Below are positions 1 through 7,700 of a stretch of 9,982 nucleotides of DNA, piece by piece; position 1 is the stretch's first letter; each line of letters opens with the position of its first letter. The notes under the pieces are model-generated. The model had not been told where the DNA came from, ran no database searches, and saw only the letters and a list, made by a program, of their open reading frames with translations. This DNA is from an uncultured Bacteroidales bacterium (lineage in GTDB: Bacteria > Bacteroidota > Bacteroidia > Bacteroidales > Bacteroidaceae): the NCBI GenBank assembly GCA_937896105.1, contig CALBKR010000110.1:1-9982 (forward strand), in the 5' to 3' direction. The translations under genes were made by a program, and so were the position numbers.

Positions 1-1694
1 GAGTCTATGCGGCAAGGACGCGGCGGGTCGTAGTTCTTGCGCTTCACGGCGAGGATATCGGAGAAGGCCGACTCGTTGCCCGAGTAGTCGTATGCCTTCA
101 CGCGGTAGTATGTGTAGCGTTGCGTGACATTATTTACCTGCAATGTATCGAAAATTACAGGCGTGCGGGTCATCTTTCCGTGTTTCTGAATGAATGTATG
201 CGTGCTGTCATTCGCATAGTAGAGGTGGTAGCCTGCCACATCGGGCTCGGGATTCTTTTCCCACGTTATCATCACACTGCCTGTGGGCGACATCACATAC
301 CGCAGGCCTGTAGGCGCTACAGGCGGGGTAAAGTCGGCGATGAAGAGTTCCTGAGGCATCGCTGCCGATGAGTTATAGGCTGTATCCAGCGCTACCACTG
401 TAACGTGACCTGTTCCAAGGAAGGTCACCTCGCAACGGAACGATTGCATTTCAGGGTCGAGCAGCTGCTCGTTCAGTTTCACCCACACCGAATCGACCTG
501 TGCATTGTAGTAGTATACGTCATATCCCAGGAAATCGGGCTCTATGATGTTCTTTTCCCAAATGACATCGGCCATAATTGTATTCTCGGTGGGGCGTTCT
601 ACATTGAACTGCACAATTACAGGAGCTGTAGGCGGAATTACATCGAGCAGCTGTGCCGTGTGCACCGCGCTGTATTCGCTCTTCTCGCCGAATGTATCGT
701 ATCCGCAGATGCGGTATCTGTAGGTGCCCGGCTCAAGGTCGATATCCTCGAATATGTTCTGCACCGTAGACTCATCCTCTTGTGTAAAAAGTGTCATAAA
801 GCGGCGCTCATTGAGCTTTATCCACTCACCATTCTCGCCTTGGCGCTCAATGTCGTAAGTGCTGAACTGCGGCGTCCTTGACCAGAATAGACGGATAGAA
901 CGGCCGTCGACACCCATCGAGTCGGTTATCACCGGGTCATATTTCGAAGGCTTTTCCTTTACATTCTTCACATACACCGGCTGATATATCATATTCAGCA
1001 CCTCCTTGGGGATATTCGTAGTTATGGTGTACTGGTATTCGGCATTCTTCTCCGCGGTCTCATCCACATACATCAGTGCCATAGCCTCGGCAAGGTCGGG
1101 GCGCACCTCGGCAAGGAGCATAGCATAGGCGAAACGTGTCTGCTGCTCCTCATACACCTGCATTATACCCTCGGCGCCATCAGTGCCAATGGCCATATTG
1201 AGTTCGGTGCCCTTTCCATAGAGCATCTGCGCAGCAGCACCGGCAAGCGAGTCTGTTGGCTCAAAGCGCTCCTTCAACATCTCGATTGAATAGGGCCTCA
1301 AGGCCTTATACAAGGTATCCACTACACCTTTCTTGTCTGTACGCAGAATATTATAGCCATACTTGTTCGCAAGATACCAGGGGGCAAACTCATCGGGAGC
1401 CCAACGAAGCAACACCCTGTCTCCCTTTGCCCGGGCAAGCACTTGCACCGAAAATGCCACCGTCGTGGTATCGCTTCGGGTAGTATCGATAGGCTGTGTG
1501 AGCAGAAACTGTTCATACTCCTTCTGGCTCATCTTCTCCAAATCGGCTTGGTTCACCTCAATGGTATCGGCCGGAACAGAAAGCCCGGCAATACTATCAA
1601 AAAAGCCTACACCATCCTGCACAGCTTGCGCAGTTGTGCCTGCAAGCACAACTGCTGCAACCATCAATCTCCTTATTCCTGAATATACTCTCAT
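1..1694 (-). CDS. Secreted multi-domain fibronectin type III protein (C terminus beyond the window)
   Basis: The frame is open from ATG 1694-1692 to the window edge: 564 full codons and no stop. The N terminus looks like a Sec signal peptide: a basic start (MRVYSGIRR), a hydrophobic core (MVAAVVLAG) and a likely cleavage site after TTAQA. A second ATG ten codons in has an AAGGAG just upstream, but starting there would lose the basic n-region, so I prefer the first. Residues about 80-230 form an atypical first module: an FN3-like strand (VLLRWAP), then GYNILR, a helical insert (AAAQMLYGK, RFAYAMLLAE) and a closing strand (YQYTITT). More typical FN3 domains follow at about 252-351, 354-454 and 457-552, with motifs such as YRYRICGYDTFG, LGYDVYYY and YYRVKAYDYSGNESAFS. 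A further one starts at P557. There is no catalytic motif, so an adhesive or scaffold role is an inference. The gene begins 30 bp after the giant LRR gene and is probably cotranscribed with it. Confidence 0.88.
   Translation of the reverse strand, partial: MRVYSGIRRLMVAAVVLAGTTAQAVQDGVGFFDSIAGLSVPADTIEVNQADLEKMSQKEYEQFLLTQPIDTTRSDTTTVAFSVQVLARAKGDRVLLRWAPDEFAPWYLANKYGYNILRTDKKGVVDTLYKALRPYSIEMLKERFEPTDSLAGAAAQMLYGKGTELNMAIGTDGAEGIMQVYEEQQTRFAYAMLLAEVRPDLAEAMALMYVDETAEKNAEYQYTITTNIPKEVLNMIYQPVYVKNVKEKPSKYDPVITDSMGVDGRSIRLFWSRTPQFSTYDIERQGENGEWIKLNERRFMTLFTQEDESTVQNIFEDIDLEPGTYRYRICGYDTFGEKSEYSAVHTAQLLDVIPPTAPVIVQFNVERPTENTIMADVIWEKNIIEPDFLGYDVYYYNAQVDSVWVKLNEQLLDPEMQSFRCEVTFLGTGHVTVVALDTAYNSSAAMPQELFIADFTPPVAPTGLRYVMSPTGSVMITWEKNPEPDVAGYHLYYANDSTHTFIQKHGKMTRTPVIFDTLQVNNVTQRYTYYRVKAYDYSGNESAFSDILAVKRKNYDPPRPCRID
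1630..1655 (-). repeat. Perfect 10-bp inverted repeat in the signal-peptide coding region
   Basis: GCAGTTGTGC at 1630-1639 is the exact reverse complement of 1646-1655, with a six-base loop between them. In the mRNA the hairpin starts about 39 nt after the A of the FN3 gene's start codon, and it encodes AAVVLAGTTA of the signal peptide. No U-run follows on either strand, so it is not an intrinsic terminator. It could affect early elongation or mRNA stability, or it could be an accident of alanine- and threonine-rich coding. Confidence 0.5.
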
Positions 1695-1724
1695 ATCTTA
1701 TCGTTGTTTCATCAATTCATTATA
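1695..1724 (-). other. 30-bp intergenic gap between the giant LRR gene and the FN3 gene
   Basis: Only 30 AT-rich bases separate the TAG of the LRR gene (1727-1725) from the ATG of the FN3 gene. There is no hairpin with a T-run and no room for an obvious promoter, which suggests one transcript for both genes. No clear Shine-Dalgarno sequence precedes the ATG, as is common in Bacteroidota. Confidence 0.6.
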
Positions 1725-4700
1725 CTACTCTATACTTACAGTTCCGCCCGCCTCCTCTATGGCGCTCTTTATAGCCTCGGCCTCGCTGTTGCTCACACCC
1801 GTTGCCACAACCGCAGGAAGGTTCTTGGTAAGGTTGTTGGCATCTAATGTGCCAATGCCGCAGGCAGCCTTCAGGGCCTTTATCATGGCAATCCTATTGG
1901 CACCCGCATTTGTGAGCACCACATCGAATTCGCTCTTTTGTGAACTTATATTCACGCTACCGCCCGCACCCTCTATCTCACTCTTTATAGCCTGCGCCTC
2001 GGACTTTGTCTTGCCTGTTGCAATGACAACAGGGAGTGTTTTTACAAGAGTGTTTGCCTGTACCAGAGTGATACCGCAAACGGATTGCAAAGCCCTAATC
2101 ACACTTATCTTGTTTGCTCCCGTACTTGTGAGAACAACGTCGCAGTCGGCAGCCTCAGCCTTCCTCTTGGCGGGCTCTGCCACCTGCACACCATTGTGCA
2201 GCACCACTGCAAGACCACCGACATTTTCAATGTCGCGCTTGAGCGCCGCAGCCTCCTCCTGTGTGTCGAATGTTCCAACAACAGTGGGAGCATTGTCGCA
2301 GTATCTCTTTGCTTCGAGCAAACCATAGCCGCAATGGCTGCGCATAGCCGTGATAACATTCAGTACGTTCGCACCGGCGCTGTTCAACTTCACAGCCCAG
2401 GGTTTTGCTTTGGGAGCAAGGCCCAGTTCGTCGAGCATACTGTCGTACTTGCCGCCCTTTGCAACATAGCCCTTGTTGGCACAATCCACTATGGCATCGA
2501 TGGCAAGTTTCTTGTTTGCCTCGGTAAAGCCACGACCGGCCGCAGCCTCTTCATTGAAGGCTTCAAGTGCACTGGTGCAGGCCGATACGCTACCGCCGAG
2601 CAGAATAATATTGAACTTGGTATCCACGGGATTGTTCTGCGACCAATTTGCAATGAAGTTCAATGCCACATCGGCCGATGTAAAGCTTATATTGGTGTTT
2701 GTGGCAGTATTCAAACGAAGATTAGATATTGAAATATTATCCAAATCGCCACGCAGATTCAGGAACTTGCCACGGTAGTTCAATGTCTGTATCTTGCAAC
2801 TGTATATATTGAGGCTCGCAAGAATCATTAGCTCGCCCAACTTGTTCGAAGAATCGTTTATCGAAAGAACTTCGCCCGTGTGAGTTACCTTGAGATTGGT
2901 GGTCACATTCTTTATTGCCTCTGCAAATACCTCGCGGTTGATGACGGTATTTGTGAGGTCGAGGCTTATTGCCTTGCGTGCAAATTCCAGTTTCTCGAGA
3001 GAAACCTGACCGTTCGACAAATCGTATATACCCCTTGCAGGTACAATGAACTTTCTTATACTGTTCTCCGATGCATTGACCCTTGTTACCGACGGCATAT
3101 AGCTGAGCACTGTCAATATATCGGGCACGTTCATGCCTGCACAGTCGAGTGTTGTAATGCTCTTCACATCCTCCACGTGCAGATACTCCTTGCCGGGGGC
3201 ATACTTGCTCTTGAGCGACTCATACAAGCGGTAGCCCATAGCACGGCCCATTCTCAGGTCGTCGGTGGTACGTGTCTCGTGCAGGCCGAACTCGTCGAGC
3301 ACCTCGTCGAAACGTGCTCCCTTGGACACCTCGCCCGAATATGCATATGGCAATAGGATATTATTTGCCATCTGCTTCATCTCGCTGCTCAACTTGCCCA
3401 CCGAGCCTGTCATAGTGGTGGAGTTTATGAACGAGAGCATGCTGTTCAGTTTCTGGTCAACCTCCTCTTTGCCTGTATGCACCCTCATTGTGAACTTGCG
3501 GTTGGGGTTATCGTCAATCCACTTGTTTATCCACAAGAGCGGCATATCCACAGTTTGGAAGACAAGTTCAACAGGCTTTTCCTCGTTCATAAGCAGCAGT
3601 TTCTCCGTCTTGCAGGTATGTTTGCCGCTTGATCCAAATGTCAAAGACTTACCGCTGAACTTAATCTCGGGAATATAACAGCTATGCAAGTAGAGCGAAC
3701 GGTTGGTGCTGAGCATCGTCAATGAGGCCGGAGAAGATTTTTCATCCGTGAAAACGATCAACGCCTCGGCGCCTAAATCGCCGTTCACAATCAAATCGCC
3801 GCCTACCGCCGCGCCACGTGCAGCGTTCAGTATGCCATCATCGATGTACGAGTGCGACAGGTCTATCCTCTTTGCACAACCGCCATAATCATTCCGTAGA
3901 GTCTCGAGCAACGGGTTATTCGAGAGGTTAAGGCTGTTTAATCCCTTGAGAGGAATGCTCACCTCCTTCATTTCGTTACCCGTAGCATCGATATCCTTGA
4001 CATTAGGCATAAATTCAAGCATACCGCCGAGGCTTACAACCTCCATATTAGCACACTCGAGCGATGTGAGGTTCTTCACATCGGCAGTGTGCAGGGCACG
4101 ATAGCCCAGGCTGTCGGGGCGCAGTTTATCCTTCATATATTTATAGAAGGTTTCACCCATTGCCGCACGCAGTTTCCTGTCGTCGTTTGTGATAACCTCT
4201 ACATCTGTGTTCTCATCCTCATCGTATTTTTCGAGGTTTCCGGCACTTCTGCCATAAGCCATATAGGTAGTATGCTTGTTTTCGGGGTACTCGCTCCACT
4301 CAGGCCATCTGCTGAACCAGTTGCGGTCATTTACAGCCCACACAACCACCTTTGAACCGGCAGAACGCTGGGGAACGCCCACACATAGCCTTGTGAGCTT
4401 GCAGTTTGAAGAGCCGAGCAGTTTCGCATGTATCACATTGCAACCGCTCACGTCGATAGATCGCAGGTTGGGGAACGCAGATGTGTTGTAGGCAACATAT
4501 ACTATTATGTCGGGGTTACGTGCAATATTCACCTCAACCAGACTGCGCAGATTCTGGTAATGCGACTCCCCTTCCCCACTGCAACGGAAATAGAAATATC
4601 GGCTGCCTTTGGGACCTATTGAGTTAAGAGCGCAATCGGCAGCATAGAGGTACTGCAATGAGGTTGCATTCTCCGAGAAGAGCAGACTCTTGAGCGATGC

Positions 4701-7700
4701 ATTGCCCGACCCATCTATTCTCTTTATTCCTGTTGCCGCTTTCAAATCAACCTCGGCAATATCGCCAAGTGCTCTCTTGGCCTCAAACACCTGCAAGCGA
4801 CCGAGGTTGGCAGGCATAACAAGATTGCCCTGTGTGAAGTTGTTGTCGCTGCACACAAGTTCCTGCAGAGATGTCAGCCTGTCCATAACAAGTTCTGCAA
4901 GCCCGTTGCCTGCACAGTGCAGTTTAATGAGCTTGGGACAGACATTGGGATAGAGAGTCTCTATGCTGTTGTTGTCGCACTTCAAAGAGACAAGGTTGGG
5001 CATAATATCCAACGGCAATGCACTGAGCTCGTTGTTGTTCACCTCGAGTTCCTTGATATCGCTGTTGCTGTTTATCTCAATGTTGCGTATATTGTTATTG
5101 TTGGCATAAACCTTTGCAAGTTTCGGGAATCCGCTCAGGTCGAGCTCCTTCAATGCATTGTCATTCACGTTCAGAGACGTAAGTGCCGGCATAAAATAAT
5201 CGAGATATTTGATTGATTTTATATCCAAGCCTTCGGCATCGAGAGCAACCTGCTTTGCCGCCCAATCATAGAAGTTCATCTTCGCCTTTTTGGCAAGTGA
5301 TGTCAAATGGGCATTCAGGTTCTTGTCGAGGTCGTCGGTTGTCACATTCTCCTCTCTTCGCTTTGTTTCAAATGTCACATAGTAGTTGGGAGAGTTCATA
5401 TCGTTTATTCTTGCAAGAGCAGAACTTATGTTGAATGTGGTAACATTGCTGGTAATAACGTTGCGCATAGCCTGTTTTGCACCACTGCGCACCTGATAAC
5501 CTACCTTTATGTACTCCTCACGCAATTTATTGGCTGCACTTATATCCAATGTTGCAAGATGGTTCAGGCGCAGGTCGAGCCTCTCGATATTGGGGTTCTT
5601 GCTGAGGTCAAGTTCGCCAAGGTCGCAATCCACCACGCTGAGCGTGCGCAGTGCATCGTTTGAGCCCAAATAGAGGTTCTTCACACCCTTGTGCTTTACC
5701 GAGTTCCAACCTACTGCTGCATAGCCGTCGCCGGTTGTGTTATCGGCCGCACGCATATCTATTTGCAGTGTCTTGAGATTGGGGTTGAACTTGAAGTCGA
5801 GTGTCTCCACGTACCAGCGCCTCATAGTAACCTTCTTCAGTTTGGGATTGCCCTCAAAGGTCAATGTCTTGTTGTTCTGCCTGAATTTGTCGTGCCCGCT
5901 GCCACTGTTATCGGACAAGGTGAGGGTTTCCAGATTAGGCATATTCTTCAATGCATCGAGCGACTGTATATATATATACTTATAGCCATCGTGCAGATAG
6001 ATGACACTGAAATCGAGGCTCAGGTTAGTTATTGCATTCATCTCGTCGATGTGCATACGACCATCCTTATTGGTGTCGTAACTCTTGAGGATATAGTCAC
6101 GCAATACCGGGTCGGCAATGTGTACATACTCATCGGCCGACACAGCCACATCCTGACCATAATCGTAATAACCACGGCCATTGAAATCGGATTTTATGTG
6201 CACTGTGCGCTTTGAACTTGTCAAGGGACGCATACCATAGTTGCTTGCATTGTAGCTGCCGCCCTTGCCGCTCACTGTGGCAATGTTGTATCCGTCGCAG
6301 AAACGCACATAGGCCGATATACTTTGGATACGGTTGAGGAACGAGCTTGCCTTGAAGAGCGAATATTCACCCGTCATATACTTATAGGCTGTTGTTCCTG
6401 AACGACCGCAATTCTTGCTATTCAGACCGTACTTGCCCGGATGGTCGGCAGCATAGATAAGACCTATCTGCCATACAGGCATCATAGCGTACTGGGGATA
6501 ATAGCTTCCACCCTGATTGTAAGGTTTCACATATCCCTTGAGCATTGTGCCGTTGTCGGCAGCATCCGTAAACTTGAAGTCCTTGAAATGCTCGTAATAC
6601 TCATATTTCGTCTTAATCTCTTTTTCGAAATTCTCGGCTACATTCGCATCGGACTCCATAGCCTCCCATATATTCATAATTACACGGCTTGGACCCGGAA
6701 CACGGCTCTCGCCTTCGTCGTATGAGAACCAGTGCTTACAGTAGGCAGGACTGAATGTCTTCTCATACTCCTGGAAACTCATTGATGCACCGTTGGCATT
6801 ACCATTGCGCAACCAATCGTATTCGGGCACAAAGGTTACGCCCCTTGAGCCGTCGAAGTTACTCTGCCTCCACGTTCTCTTGCAGAAGTCGTAGCTTGGG
6901 GTATCCTCGTAGGCAATGGCTGCTATCGAGTGCCAGTAGTTGAGTGTATAATAGGGGTTATTGCTCCTTGTATTGCTTCCGCTCAACTCAACTTTATCCA
7001 CCTTGCAATAGAGCACAGATGTATTCTTTGAATTGGGCTCGCTGAACTGGTCGACAAGCGGTGGCGTTGTGTACCACTGATACTCCTCATTCTGCACGAA
7101 CTCCTGGAAATTACGGTATCCGTTGTATTTGTAATCCTGTGTATATACCACCTCGGCAAAGCCCTGTGCATTGGACTTGAGTTCCTCCTTATACTCCTTA
7201 ATGCGCTGTTCAGCCTCGTTCTCGCCATACATTTCCCCAACCTCCTTATAGTAGTTGTAGAGGTCACGTATAGCCTGGTTCACCTGCTGGTCACCGGCCT
7301 TTGCATCGCCCTCGGCAATGGCTGCATCCATTTCGGCAAGCTGTTGCTCATAAGCATCGACATCCTCCTTGGTCATGGCCATGATACTCTTGTAGTTCTC
7401 CTCAATCATATCCATATAGTTGTCGAGCTGGGCACGGTTCACGCGCTGAATCTCAAAGCGGTATCTCTTGCCCTTCACAAAGAATTCACCGGGAACGGGC
7501 TTGTCTATTGTAACGGTAGCATACTTGAATTCGTTGCCATCCTCGTCGATACCCTGCTCCACAATCTCTATGACAGGCAGGTTCTCGTATTTGGATACCT
7601 GTCCCTTGCGCAGACCGCCACGGGCATCGGGCAGAAGGTATCGGCCGGTAGCCTCATCATACTCCTTGATGTTTGCCACAAACTCGTAATCGGGGTTGTG

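Noticed and set aside
1630..1655. Intrinsic terminator for the giant gene
   Set aside because: The hairpin lies inside the next gene's coding region and has no U-run after it on either strand.
1363..2328. 321-codon open frame on the plus strand opposite the L7/L12-like region
   Set aside because: It is antisense to the well-supported minus-strand genes, spans the junction of two of them, and gives a low-complexity S/A/T-rich translation with no recognisable domain. It is a by-product of codon bias.
1728..2405. A true ribosomal protein L7/L12 gene (rplL)
   Set aside because: The domains are in frame at the end of the giant LRR protein, occur three times, lack the L7/L12 N-terminal domain, and have no rplJ or rpoB neighbours.
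5968..5980. Short TA-repeat tract (tatatatata) as a possible phase-variable repeat
   Set aside because: It encodes the in-frame IYI stretch of the LRR region, is only about five TA units long, and the reading frame is intact.
5691..6215. Plus-strand open frames of 150-215 codons (also at 405-881, 2085-2732, 2880-3356, 7344-7955)
   Set aside because: All lie wholly inside the minus-strand genes and give Cys/His/Ile/Val-rich translations typical of reverse-complement shadows. None has supporting motifs.
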